Assembly (NCBI RefSeq): GCF_009671205.1
Contig: NZ_CP045309.1
Coordinates: 5,970,001 to 6,034,000, forward strand
DNA from: Micromonospora terminaliae
GTDB lineage: Bacteria > Actinomycetota > Actinomycetes > Mycobacteriales > Micromonosporaceae
Length of the DNA: 64,000 bases
Reading direction: 5' to 3'
The notes below the pieces were generated by a model. It saw nothing but the letters and a program-made list of their open reading frames with translations. It did not search any database and had not been told where the DNA came from. Within the stretch, counting starts at the first letter, position 1, and every line of letters starts with the position of its first letter. The position numbers and the translations under genes are program-made. Shown here piece by piece: positions 16,159 to 24,715 of the stretch.

Positions 16159-16595
16159 TGGCGACCGTCAAGCTGTCGTTCTCCCCGGCGCCGGTGCACG
16201 TCCGCACCGCCCGCCTGGTCGGCGTCGCGGTGGCCCGCCGGGCCGGGGTACGCGAGGACCTGCTCGACGAGGTGCGCCTGGCCATCGGCGAGGCGTGCAC
16301 CCGGGCGGTCGCGCTGCACCGGCAGTACGGGCTGCACGACCCGGTCTACGTGGAGATGTCCGACAGCGGGGCGTACACGGTGCGGGTGGTGGACCGTGCC
16401 CCCATCGAGGCGAGCATCGGGCTGGCCGCGCTGCCTCCGGACGAGCTGGCCAAGGAGTCGCTCAGCGAGGACGCGCTGACCACCGGGGTGGGCTTCGCCC
16501 TGCTCGCGGGCTTCGTCGAGGACCTCCAGGTCCGCCCGGTCGACGAGGGCGTCGGCACCGAGGTCCGGATGGGGTGGCCGGTCGGCCGCGCCTGA
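16158..16595 (+). CDS. ATP-binding-fold anti-sigma factor, BldG partner, degenerate N-box
   Basis: A 145-residue protein of the HATPase/RsbW fold expected to bind BldG and a sigma factor. The N-box region reads 'LAIGEACTRAV', with Arg49 where the metal-binding Asn is usual. The next box, 'VRVVDRAPIEASIG', lacks the DxGxG glycines; 'TTGVGFALLAGF' keeps the G2-like turn. ATP binding and kinase activity are therefore doubtful from the sequence alone. ATG at 16158 overlaps the bldG stop; a GTG three bases earlier is an alternative start. Confidence 0.82.
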   Translation: MATVKLSFSPAPVHVRTARLVGVAVARRAGVREDLLDEVRLAIGEACTRAVALHRQYGLHDPVYVEMSDSGAYTVRVVDRAPIEASIGLAALPPDELAKESLSEDALTTGVGFALLAGFVEDLQVRPVDEGVGTEVRMGWPVGRA

Positions 16596-16610
16596 CCCTG
16601 TTCCACCGCA

Positions 16611-16638
16611 GGCCGCGTTCCCCCCGGGGAGCGCGGCC
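16611..16638 (+). terminator. terminator after bldG operon
   Basis: A 13-base-pair GC-rich stem (GGCCGCGTTCCCC with GGGGAGCGCGGCC, one G-T pair) 15 bases past the anti-sigma stop. It separates the bldG unit from hppA. Confidence 0.65.
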
Positions 16639-16720
16639 TCGTCGTGTTGACCGCTCCATATATCAGATTTCCTCGCATAACACAGCGACGAAGATCATCG
16701 GGACAGGGTGCCCCCTCGGT

Positions 16721-16750
16721 GTGACCTCCAACACGTCGGAGGGCTACAGT
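16721..16750 (+). promoter_or_regulatory. candidate hppA promoter
   Basis: GTGACC (16721) and TACAGT (16745) are separated by 18 bases, a fair fit to actinobacterial vegetative promoters. That would leave a 5' untranslated region of about 140 bases before the hppA ATG. The AT-rich patch at 16655-16690 just upstream could act as an UP element. Confidence 0.3.
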
Positions 16751-16895
16751 ACGCGGGTTGTCAGCAAGTGATCTGTCCCGCAGCCAGCGGGAACGGTCCG
16801 CCGGAGTGGGTTGGCGCGCTGGCGAGTCCGCATCCAGGCGTCGGTCCGTGCGTCTCCACGGGCCAGCGCGAGTTGTTCGGTACAGGAGGACATAG

Positions 16896-19244
16896 ATGTC
16901 CGGGACCTTGGCCGCCGACGGCGGCGCACTGTCCCTTACCGGAGCCAACGTGACGTACGTCGTCATCGCCGCGGTCATCGCGCTGGTGGCGCTCGTCTTC
17001 GCGGCCGCCTTGACCAAGGCGGTGCTGGCAGCCGGTACGGGAACCACCAACATGCAGGAGATTTCCGGGGCGGTGCAGGAGGGCGCGTCCGCGTACCTGC
17101 TGCGGCAGTTCCGCACCCTGGCGATCTTCGTGGTGATCGCCGTCGTGCTGCTGTTCCTGCTGCCGGTGCACGACACCGACGGCAGCGAGATCCTCGTGAA
17201 GATCGGCCGGTCGGCGTTCTTCGTGGTGGGCGCGCTGTTCAGCGCGTTCATCGGCGGCGCCGGCATGTGGCTGGCCACCCGCGCCAACCTGCGGGTCGCC
17301 GCGGCCGCCCGGGAGCGCGAAGGCGGGCGCGAGGGCGCCATGAAGATCGCCTTCCGCACCGGTGGCGTGGTCGGCTTCCTCACCGTGGGCCTCGGCCTGT
17401 TCGGTGCGGCGCTGGTCGTGCTGATCTTCCGGGGCGACGCCCCGACCGTGCTGGAGGGCTTCGGCTTCGGCGCCGCGCTGCTCGCCATGTTCATGCGGGT
17501 CGGCGGCGGCATCTTCACCAAGGCCGCCGACGTCGGCGCAGACCTGGTGGGCAAGGTCGAGCAGGGCATCCCGGAGGACGACCCGCGCAACGCCGCCACC
17601 ATCGCCGACAACGTGGGCGACAACGTCGGCGACTGCGCCGGCATGGCCGCGGACCTCTTCGAGTCGTACGCGGTCACCCTGGTCGCCGCGCTGATCCTCG
17701 GCCGCGCCGCGTTCGGCGAGACCGGCCTGGTCTTCCCGCTGATCATCTCCACCATCGGTGTGCTCGTCGCGATCGTCGGCGTCTTCATCACCCGGCTGCG
17801 CGCCTCGGACCGCAACGGCCTGACCGCGATCAACCGGGCCTTCTACCTCTCCGCGGTGATCGCCGCGGTGCTGGTGGCGATCGCCGCGTTCGCCTACCTG
17901 CCGGCGACCTTCGGCGAGCTGGAGGGCGGCCTCACCGACGTCGACCGCAACCCGCGTCTCGTGGCCATCGGCGCCGTCGTCATCGGCATCGTGCTGGCCG
18001 CCGCCATCCAGGCGCTCACCGGCTACTTCACCGAGACCAACCGGCGCCCGGTGCAGGACATCGGCAAGAGCTCGCAGACCGGCGCGGCCACCGTCATCCT
18101 CGCCGGCATCAGCGTCGGCCTGGAGTCGGCGGTCTACTCGGCGCTGCTCATCGGCGCGGGCGTCTTCGGCGCGTTCCTGCTCGGCGGCAGCTCGATCACC
18201 CTGTCGCTGTTCGCGGTGGCGCTGGCCGGCACCGGCCTGCTCACCACCGTCGGCGTCATCGTCGCCATGGACACCTTCGGCCCGATCTCGGACAACGCCC
18301 AGGGTGTGGCCGAGATGTCCGGCGACATCGACGAGCACGGCGCGCGGACGCTGACCGAGCTGGACGCCGTCGGCAACACCACCAAGGCGATCACCAAGGG
18401 CATCGCGATCGCCACGGCCGTGCTGGCCGCGACCGCGCTGTTCGGCTCGTACACCGACACGCTGCGCTCCTCGTACGAGGACGCGGGCGTGGGCGACGTC
18501 GGCGCCGAGATCCTCAACTCGCTGAACGTGGCCAACCCGCGCAACCTGGTCGGCCTCATCATCGGTGCGGCGGTGGTCTTCCTCTTCTCCGGCCTGGCCA
18601 TCAACGCGGTCTCCCGCTCGGCCGGCGCCGTGGTCATGGAGGTACGCCGGCAGTTCCGTGAGCTGCCCGGCATCATGGACCGCACCCAGCGCCCCGAGTA
18701 CGGCAAGGTCGTCGACATCTGCACCCGGGACGCGCAGCGCGAGCTGATGACCCCCGGCCTGCTGGCCATCCTGGCCCCGATCGCGGTCGGCTTCGGCCTC
18801 GGCCCGGGCGCGCTGGCCTCGTACCTGGCCGGCGCGATCGGCGCGGGCACCCTCATGGCGGTCTTCCTGGCCAACTCGGGTGGCGCCTGGGACAACGGCA
18901 AGAAGCTGGTCGAGGACGGCGCCTACGGCGGCAAGGGCTCCGAGTCGCACGCCGCGACCGTCATCGGCGACACCGTCGGTGACCCGTTCAAGGACACCGC
19001 CGGCCCGGCGATCAACCCGCTGATCAAGGTGATGAACCTGGTCTCGCTGCTGATCGCCCCGGCCGTGGTGGCCTGGAGCGTGGGCGACGACCGCAACACC
19101 CCGCTGCGGATCGCGGTTGCCGTGGTGGCCGCCCTGGTCATCGTGGCGGCGGTGGTGTTCAGCAAGCGCAAGGGTGTGGCGATGGCGGACTCGGACCGCG
19201 ACGCCGGCACCCCGGACCAGCACCCGGAGACGGTCAACGCCTGA
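16896..19244 (+). CDS. hppA: membrane-bound proton-translocating pyrophosphatase
   Basis: Integral membrane pump of 782 residues that couples pyrophosphate hydrolysis to ion export. It has about 16 membrane helices, the substrate-binding 'DVGADLVGKVEQGIPEDDPR' and 'NVGDNVGDCAGMAADLFESY' loops, the second conserved 'PISDNAQGVAEMSGD', and the C-terminal 'GDTVGDPFKDTAGPAINPLI'. The lysine in 'GNTTKAITKG' is the residue found in K+-independent, H+-pumping members (Ala in K+-dependent ones). AGGAGG lies six bases before the ATG. It stands alone between two terminators, in the same neighbourhood as in Streptomyces. Confidence 0.95.
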   Translation: MSGTLAADGGALSLTGANVTYVVIAAVIALVALVFAAALTKAVLAAGTGTTNMQEISGAVQEGASAYLLRQFRTLAIFVVIAVVLLFLLPVHDTDGSEILVKIGRSAFFVVGALFSAFIGGAGMWLATRANLRVAAAAREREGGREGAMKIAFRTGGVVGFLTVGLGLFGAALVVLIFRGDAPTVLEGFGFGAALLAMFMRVGGGIFTKAADVGADLVGKVEQGIPEDDPRNAATIADNVGDNVGDCAGMAADLFESYAVTLVAALILGRAAFGETGLVFPLIISTIGVLVAIVGVFITRLRASDRNGLTAINRAFYLSAVIAAVLVAIAAFAYLPATFGELEGGLTDVDRNPRLVAIGAVVIGIVLAAAIQALTGYFTETNRRPVQDIGKSSQTGAATVILAGISVGLESAVYSALLIGAGVFGAFLLGGSSITLSLFAVALAGTGLLTTVGVIVAMDTFGPISDNAQGVAEMSGDIDEHGARTLTELDAVGNTTKAITKGIAIATAVLAATALFGSYTDTLRSSYEDAGVGDVGAEILNSLNVANPRNLVGLIIGAAVVFLFSGLAINAVSRSAGAVVMEVRRQFRELPGIMDRTQRPEYGKVVDICTRDAQRELMTPGLLAILAPIAVGFGLGPGALASYLAGAIGAGTLMAVFLANSGGAWDNGKKLVEDGAYGGKGSESHAATVIGDTVGDPFKDTAGPAINPLIKVMNLVSLLIAPAVVAWSVGDDRNTPLRIAVAVVAALVIVAAVVFSKRKGVAMADSDRDAGTPDQHPETVNA

Positions 19245-19257
19245 CCCGGGCGACGCG

Positions 19258-19293
19258 ACGGTTCCCGGTCGGCCTCGGCCGGCCGGGAACCGT
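19258..19293 (+). terminator. hppA terminator
   Basis: A 17-base-pair stem with one mismatch (ACGGTTCCCGGTCGGCC with GGCCGGCCGGGAACCGT), 14 bases past the stop. The nominal loop is only two bases, so the top pairs will be open. Confidence 0.7.
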
Positions 19294-19363
19294 GCCGTCG
19301 GGCGGTCCCGTGCACGAAACCTGACCGGTGGCACTTCCACCGCAAGGTCGTACGCTGCAACGC

Positions 19364-19903
19364 ATGCGTACGCGCCGGGCGGCAACCGCCGGAAAGCTCA
19401 CGGTGGTCCTGGCCACGCTGGTTCTCGTCGTCGCCGGGTGCGGTGGCCCCAGCCCGCAGGCCTGGGCCGCATCGGTCTGCCAGGCGCTCAGCCCGTGGCG
19501 GGCCGAGATCAACAAGCTGACCAGCAGCACCCAGCAGCAGATGACCGCGCAGACCACCCCGGCGCAGGCCAAGGAGAACCTCGTCCGGCTCTTCGCCGGG
19601 GCCGAGCAGGCCAGCGAGACGGCCCGGCGCAAGGTCGAGGAGGCCGGCGTGCCGGACACCGATCACGGCGACGAGATCTCCGCCGGGTTCCGCGCCTCGC
19701 TCAGCAAGGTGCGGGACGCGTACGGGCGGGCCCGGGACACCATCGACCGGCTGGACACCGCCCAGGCCGGCCCGTTCTACGACGGGGTGCGGGCCGCCGT
19801 GGACACGCTCAACAAGGAGTACGACGCGAGCGCGCTGGACACCAGCCGGCTCAACTCACCCGAGCTGAAAGAGGCCTTCGACGAGGTCCCGGAGTGTCGC
19901 TGA
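19364..19903 (+). CDS. small secreted lipoprotein
   Basis: A 179-residue exported protein. The signal peptide has the twin-Arg-like basic N-terminus 'MRTRRAATAGK', hydrophobic 'LTVVLATLVLVV' and lipobox 'VAGC', predicting diacylglycerol attachment at Cys25. The mature part is helical ('EINKLTSSTQQQM', 'TDHGDEISAGFRASLSKVRD') with one more Cys in the N-terminal part and a terminal 'VPECR'. No enzyme family is recognised. The stop overlaps the start of the next gene. Similar small secreted proteins occupy this place near topA in other actinomycetes. Confidence 0.78.
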   Translation: MRTRRAATAGKLTVVLATLVLVVAGCGGPSPQAWAASVCQALSPWRAEINKLTSSTQQQMTAQTTPAQAKENLVRLFAGAEQASETARRKVEEAGVPDTDHGDEISAGFRASLSKVRDAYGRARDTIDRLDTAQAGPFYDGVRAAVDTLNKEYDASALDTSRLNSPELKEAFDEVPECR

Positions 19904-20502
19904 CCCCTCCCCACCCGAACCCGGCCCGCCAGCCCTCGCTGTTCTCCACCGAGGCGGCCGATCCGTCGCTGGCGGACCTCGCCGGCCTGCTCGCCGGGCC
20001 CGGTGAGGTGGTCCGGATGGGCGGGACGGCCCGGGTCTCCGTCGTGGTGGAGGCCGCCTGGCGGGTGCACGTGCTGGTGGCCGAGCTGGGCGCCCGGGGG
20101 ATTCCGGCGAGCTGGGAGCCGACCGGGGACGGGCGGCACCTGGTGCGCACCGCGTACGCCACGACGCTCGCCCCGCTCGCCCTGGCCTGGCTGCGCGGGA
20201 CGGCGAAGCGACCCCCGCGGGCGTTCCACCTCAACGGGCGGCGGCTGCGGCTCTGGCTCGCCGCCGCCGGTGCGGCCGACCCGGCCGGGTTCCGGCTCCG
20301 GCTCGGCCCGGCCGACGAGGAGTGCTGGCCGCCGGTGCGCGCCGCGCTGGCCGCGGTGGGGCTGCCGGCCGCGTTCGTCGAGGCGGAGGAGGGCGGGCCC
20401 GCGTACCGGATCACCGGGCGGCGGGTGGCCCGGCTCGCGGAGCTGGTGGGGGACCGGCCCTCCGCCGCGCCGGCGGCCGAGTGGCCGGGGACGCACGGCT
20501 GA
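19894..20502 (+). CDS. conserved hypothetical protein upstream of topA
   Basis: A 202-residue cytosolic protein with no signal or membrane segment. It has a mixed alpha/beta pattern with 'VVRMGGTARVSVVVEAAWRV', 'ARGIPASWEPTGDGRHLVRT' and 'WLRGTAKRPPRAFHLNGRRL'. The last resembles a nucleic-acid or sugar-phosphate contact loop, but I cannot name the family. The GTG start lies inside the lipoprotein stop region (10-base overlap), so the two are translated together. Its place before topA suggests a housekeeping role. Confidence 0.7.
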   Translation: MSLTPPHPNPARQPSLFSTEAADPSLADLAGLLAGPGEVVRMGGTARVSVVVEAAWRVHVLVAELGARGIPASWEPTGDGRHLVRTAYATTLAPLALAWLRGTAKRPPRAFHLNGRRLRLWLAAAGAADPAGFRLRLGPADEECWPPVRAALAAVGLPAAFVEAEEGGPAYRITGRRVARLAELVGDRPSAAPAAEWPGTHG

Positions 20503-20815
20503 CCCTCCGGCGCAACCCCGCCGGCTGTCCGATCCCGGACACCCCGTGCGGAGGTTTGCGCAGGAAAACGACCGGTGTCTCCTCCGCCATGGGTGCGTGA
20601 TCGTCACAGTGACCCGCTCGGCGCCCTACCCACGGTGTACGGTGGCGCCGTCCGGCGGGGTGCCGGCAGATGGTCGACGCCACCTGATCATTTGCCGCCC
20701 ACGAAACCCGGAACGCGGACGGCGCGTTACGTTGGACATCCGGACCGCCGGTGGTGCGGCAGGGTGCAACATGCCGCGAAGCGGGCATTACGTAGGAGTG
20801 AGGTCGGGGAGAGAC
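20503..20815 (+). other. gene-free 313-base topA leader region
   Basis: No convincing CDS on either strand. The stretch is less GC-rich around 20560-20720 and must hold the topA promoter, which in actinomycetes responds to supercoiling, but I cannot point to a confident -35/-10 pair. A GTG at 20798 in the topA frame would add six residues, with no better ribosome site. Confidence 0.5.
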
Positions 20816-23644
20816 GTGCCGAGCAACGCTGGAACCACCCGTCTGGTCATCGTCGAGTCACCGGCGAAGGCCAAGACGATCTCGGGCTACCTCGGCCCGG
20901 GGTACGTCGTGGAGGCCAGCTTCGGCCATGTCCGGGACCTGCCCCGCAACGCCGCCGAGATCCCGGCCGCCTACGAGGACAAGCCCTGGGCCCGGCTCGG
21001 CGTGGACGTGGACAACGGCTTCGCCGCCCTCTACGTGGTCTCCGCCGACCGGAAGAAGCAGATCACCAAGCTGAAGTCGCTGGCCAAGGAGGTGGACGAG
21101 ATCTTCCTCGCCACCGACGAGGACCGCGAGGGCGAGGCGATCGCGTGGCACCTCGTGGAGACGCTGAAGCCCAAGGTGCCGGTCAAGCGGATGGTGTTCC
21201 ACGAGATCACCAAGCCGGCCATCCAGGCCGCGGTGGCCAACCCCCGGGAGATCGACCGGGACCTGGTCGACGCCCAGGAGGCCCGGCGCATCCTCGACCG
21301 GCTCTACGGCTACGAGGTCTCCCCGGTGCTCTGGCGCAAGGTCCGCAGCGGCCTCTCCGCCGGCCGGGTGCAGTCCGTGGCGACCCGGATCGTGGTCGAG
21401 CGGGAGCGGCAGCGGATGGCGTTCCGCACCGCCGAGTACTGGGACATCCTGGCCACCCTGGCGGTCGCGAACCCGGGCGAGGGCCCGCGCACCTTCAACG
21501 CCACCCTGATCGCGCTGAACGGCGACCGGATCGCCACCGGCAAGGACTTCGAGCCCACCACGGGCCGGGTCCGGGCCGGCGCCGGCGTGGTGCACCTGGA
21601 CGAGAGCGGTGCCCGCGGGCTGGCCGCGCGGCTGGACGGGCGGCCGTTCACGGTCACCCGGGTCGAGGAGAAGCCCTACCGCCGCCGCCCGTACGCGCCG
21701 TTCATCACCTCGACCCTCCAGCAGGAGGCGGCCCGCAAGCTGCGGTTCTCGTCGCAGCAGACGATGCGCACCGCGCAGCGGCTCTACGAGAACGGCTACA
21801 TCACCTACATGCGTACCGACTCGGTGAACCTGTCGGAGACCGCCATCTCGGCGGCCCGCCGGCAGATCGCCGAGCTCTACGGCGAGCGCAGCGTGCCGCC
21901 GGAGCCGCGCCGCTACACCGGCAAGGTGAAGAACGCGCAGGAGGCGCACGAGGCGATCCGCCCGGCGGGGGACAACTTCCGCACCCCGGGCGAGGTGGCC
22001 AAGGAGCTGTCCGCCGAGGAGTTCAAGCTCTACGAGCTGATCTGGCGGCGCACCATCGCCTCGCAGATGACCGACGCGGTCGGCTCCAGCGTGTCGGTGC
22101 GCATCCGGGCGCTCTCCAACGCCGGGGAGGAGGCCGACTTCGGGGCCACCGGCAAGACCATCACCGACCCCGGCTTCCTGCGGGCGTACGTCGAGTCGAG
22201 CGACGACGAGAACGCCGAGGCCGAGGACGCCGAGCGGCGGCTGCCCACCCTCACCAAGGACCAGCCGCTCACCGCCGACGAGCTGGCCCCCCAGGGCCAC
22301 CACACCCAGCCGCCCGCCCGCTACACCGAGGCGTCGCTGGTCAAGGCCCTGGAGGAGCTGGGCATCGGCCGCCCGTCGACGTACGCGTCGATCATGCAGA
22401 CCATCCAGGACCGCGGGTACGTCTTCAAGCGCGGCCAGGCCATGATCCCGTCGTTCCTGGCGTTCGCGGTGATCGGGCTGCTGGAGCGGCACTACCCGCG
22501 CCTCATCGACTACGACTTCACGGCCAGCATGGAGAACGAGCTGGACGAGATCGCCGGCGGTGACCACGCGGCGGTCGACTTCCTCACCTCCTTCTACTTC
22601 GGCAGCGCCAACGGCACCGGCGACCAGGCCATCGCCCACGCGGGCGGGCTGAAGAAGCTGGTCACCGAGAACCTCAGCGAGATCGACGCGCGCAGCGTCA
22701 ACTCGATCCCGCTGTTCACCGAGGACGACGGGCGCGAGGTCGTCGTGCGGGTGGGCCGCTACGGGCCGTACCTCCAGCGGACGATGCCCGGCGAGCAGCC
22801 CGCGCCCCCCGCCGAGGGCGAGGAGGGCGGCGGCCAGGGCGACCGGGCGCCGATCCCCGAGGGGCTGGCCCCCGACGAGCTGACCCCGGAGAAGGTGCAC
22901 GAGCTGTTCCTCGGCGGCGGGGGCGAGCGCAAGCTCGGCGACGACCCGGCCACCGGCGAGCCGATCCTGCTCAAGTCCGGCCGGTTCGGCCCCTACGTGG
23001 CCAGCGGCGATCGGAAGTCCTCGCTGCTGCGCTCGCAGTCGCCGGACAGCCTCACCCTCGACCAGGCGCTGCGGCTGCTCAGCCTGCCCCGGCTCATCGG
23101 CACCGACCCCGAGGGCAACGAGGTGGTCGCCAACAACGGCCGCTACGGCCCCTACGTCAAGCGCGGTGACGAGTTCCGCTCGCTGGACTCGGAAGACAAG
23201 ATGTTCACCGTCACGCTGGACGAGGCGCTCGCCCTGCTGGCCGCCCCGAAGACCCGGCAGCGCCGGGCCGCCGCGCCGCCCCTGCGGGAGATGGGCAACG
23301 ACCCGCTCACCGAGAAGCCGCTGGTGATCAAGGACGGGCGCTTCGGCCCGTACGTGACGGACGGGGAGACCAACGCCTCGCTGCGGCGGGCGCAGACCCC
23401 GGAGGCGCTGACCCTCGAGGAGGCCTCCGAGATGCTCGCCGAGAAGCGGGCGAAGGGTCCGGCGCCGAAGAAGAAGGCGGCGAAGAAGGCCGCCCCGGCC
23501 AAGAAGGCGACGGCGACCAAGAAGACCGCCGCCGCGGCCAAGTCCACGGCCACCAAGAAGACCACGACAGCCAAGGCCACAGCGGCAAAGAAGGCGCCAG
23601 CCAAAAAGGCAGCCCCGAAGAAGGCGACCACCTCGCCGGAGTAG
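20816..23644 (+). CDS. topA: DNA topoisomerase I
   Basis: Type IA topoisomerase of 942 residues that relaxes negative supercoils. The TOPRIM domain has 'LVIVESPAKAKTI' and 'TDEDREGEAIAWH'. The catalytic tyrosine is Tyr331 in 'YITYMRTDS'. Next come 'GRPSTYASIMQTIQDRGYV', then four C-terminal repeat domains ('GRYGPYLQR', 'GRFGPYVAS', 'GRYGPYVKR', 'GRFGPYVTD') and a Lys/Ala-rich tail of about 60 residues. Actinobacterial TopA uses such a tail instead of zinc fingers for processivity. GTG at 20816 follows GGGGAGAG. A strong terminator follows. Confidence 0.96.
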   Translation: MPSNAGTTRLVIVESPAKAKTISGYLGPGYVVEASFGHVRDLPRNAAEIPAAYEDKPWARLGVDVDNGFAALYVVSADRKKQITKLKSLAKEVDEIFLATDEDREGEAIAWHLVETLKPKVPVKRMVFHEITKPAIQAAVANPREIDRDLVDAQEARRILDRLYGYEVSPVLWRKVRSGLSAGRVQSVATRIVVERERQRMAFRTAEYWDILATLAVANPGEGPRTFNATLIALNGDRIATGKDFEPTTGRVRAGAGVVHLDESGARGLAARLDGRPFTVTRVEEKPYRRRPYAPFITSTLQQEAARKLRFSSQQTMRTAQRLYENGYITYMRTDSVNLSETAISAARRQIAELYGERSVPPEPRRYTGKVKNAQEAHEAIRPAGDNFRTPGEVAKELSAEEFKLYELIWRRTIASQMTDAVGSSVSVRIRALSNAGEEADFGATGKTITDPGFLRAYVESSDDENAEAEDAERRLPTLTKDQPLTADELAPQGHHTQPPARYTEASLVKALEELGIGRPSTYASIMQTIQDRGYVFKRGQAMIPSFLAFAVIGLLERHYPRLIDYDFTASMENELDEIAGGDHAAVDFLTSFYFGSANGTGDQAIAHAGGLKKLVTENLSEIDARSVNSIPLFTEDDGREVVVRVGRYGPYLQRTMPGEQPAPPAEGEEGGGQGDRAPIPEGLAPDELTPEKVHELFLGGGGERKLGDDPATGEPILLKSGRFGPYVASGDRKSSLLRSQSPDSLTLDQALRLLSLPRLIGTDPEGNEVVANNGRYGPYVKRGDEFRSLDSEDKMFTVTLDEALALLAAPKTRQRRAAAPPLREMGNDPLTEKPLVIKDGRFGPYVTDGETNASLRRAQTPEALTLEEASEMLAEKRAKGPAPKKKAAKKAAPAKKATATKKTAAAAKSTATKKTTTAKATAAKKAPAKKAAPKKATTSPE

Positions 23645-23656
23645 CTCGGCTCTTAG

Positions 23657-23712
23657 AGATCTTGGAAGGAAAGGGCCCTCGTAGGGGCCATTTCCTTCCA
23701 AGATCTTTTCTC
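23657..23712 (+). terminator. strong rho-independent terminator of topA
   Basis: A perfect 16-base-pair outer stem (AGATCTTGGAAGGAAA with its complement at 23691-23706) continues through one mismatch into five inner pairs, and is followed by TTTTCTCT. It is the most canonical terminator in the window and starts 13 bases past the topA stop. Confidence 0.92.
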
Positions 23713-23761
23713 TGTCCACAGGGGCGGGCGGGGAGGAGCGTGCTCGGGCAGGGTTGGTCTG

Positions 23762-24712
23762 GTGGGGGCTTCCTGGGCGGAACTGCGGCGGGCTCTGCCG
23801 GCTGACGACGCGGACGAGCTGACCTGGTTGCTCTTTCGGCAGGACGACGTGATCAGCCTGGGGCAGGCGCGGGAGCACCTGACCCGCAAGGCGATCCGGC
23901 ATCGGCTGGCGACCGGTCGCTGGCGCCAGGTGCACCGTGCGGTGCTCGTCGCACACAACGGTCCGGTCGGCGCGGCTCAGCTGCGGTGGATCGCCGTGCT
24001 GGCCGCCGGTCCGACCGCGCTGCTCGGCGGGCTCACCGCCGCACAGGCGGGCGGGCTGCGCGGGTTCCCCGACCGTGTGGTGCATCTGCTGCTTCCGGCC
24101 GCCGTTCGTCGTGCCCCACTGCCAACGGGCGTCCGGGCGCACCGCACGAGCCACCTACCGGGTCGGGACGCGCTGCCCGTGGGGCTGCCACCCCGGACGG
24201 CCGCGGCCCGCTCGGTCGTCGACGCGGCCCAGTGGGCTGCCGGCGACGGGCAGGCCCGGGCCATCGTCGCGGCAGCCTTTCAGCAGCGGCTGGTGGGTGG
24301 CGACGACCTGCACGAGGTCGACCGGATGCCGCGCCTCCGCCGGCGCCGGTTGATCCTGACCACCGCGTCGGATGCCGCCGGCGGCGCGCACTCGCTGGGC
24401 GAGCTGGATCTGTCGAGCCTGGTTCGCCGGGCCGGGCTTCCGGAACCGACGCGTCAGCAGGTCCGGCGGGACGCGACCGGCCGGCGCCGCTACCTGGACG
24501 CGTACTTCGAGGAGTGGCGGGTGCACGTCGAGGTCGACGGCGGCCAGCATCTCGACCCCGCCCACGCCTGGGCCGACATGCGTCGGCAGAACGACCTCTG
24601 GGTGGAGGGCGACCGTATCCTTCGCTTCCCCTCGTGGGCTCTACGCGCAGACCCGGAGACGGTCGTCGGCCAACTACGGGCGGCCCTCCGCGCCGCCGGC
24701 TGGAATGGTTGA
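23762..24712 (+). CDS. AbiEi-like N-terminus fused to DUF559/Vsr-type nuclease-fold domain
   Basis: A 316-residue protein. The first 90 residues ('DDVISLGQAREHLTRKAIRH', 'RWRQVHRAVLVAH', 'LLGGLTAAQAGGLRGF') match the winged-helix plus linker of AbiEi-type antitoxin-like proteins. The last 90 carry the DUF559 pattern 'YLDAYFEEWRVHVEVDGGQH', 'RRQNDLWVEGDRILRFPS', a PD-(D/E)xK fold with Asp...Glu-x-Asp. Proteins of this composition are numerous in actinomycetes and mostly uncharacterised; a toxin-antitoxin role is not shown, as no AbiEii partner is present. GTG start. Confidence 0.75.
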   Translation: MGASWAELRRALPADDADELTWLLFRQDDVISLGQAREHLTRKAIRHRLATGRWRQVHRAVLVAHNGPVGAAQLRWIAVLAAGPTALLGGLTAAQAGGLRGFPDRVVHLLLPAAVRRAPLPTGVRAHRTSHLPGRDALPVGLPPRTAAARSVVDAAQWAAGDGQARAIVAAAFQQRLVGGDDLHEVDRMPRLRRRRLILTTASDAAGGAHSLGELDLSSLVRRAGLPEPTRQQVRRDATGRRRYLDAYFEEWRVHVEVDGGQHLDPAHAWADMRRQNDLWVEGDRILRFPSWALRADPETVVGQLRAALRAAGWNG

Positions 24713-24715
24713 GGG

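Noticed and set aside
16640..16895. Riboswitch upstream of hppA
   Set aside because: There is a small CCTCC/GGAGG pairing, but no recognised aptamer core could be matched by eye.
16761..19385. Long minus-strand open frame opposite hppA
   Set aside because: Charge-biased antisense of conserved membrane-pump codons with no recognisable motif.
20858..24154. Very long minus-strand open frame opposite topA
   Set aside because: High-GC antisense frame with no domain; it lies across topA and its terminator, and topA has clear motifs on the plus strand.
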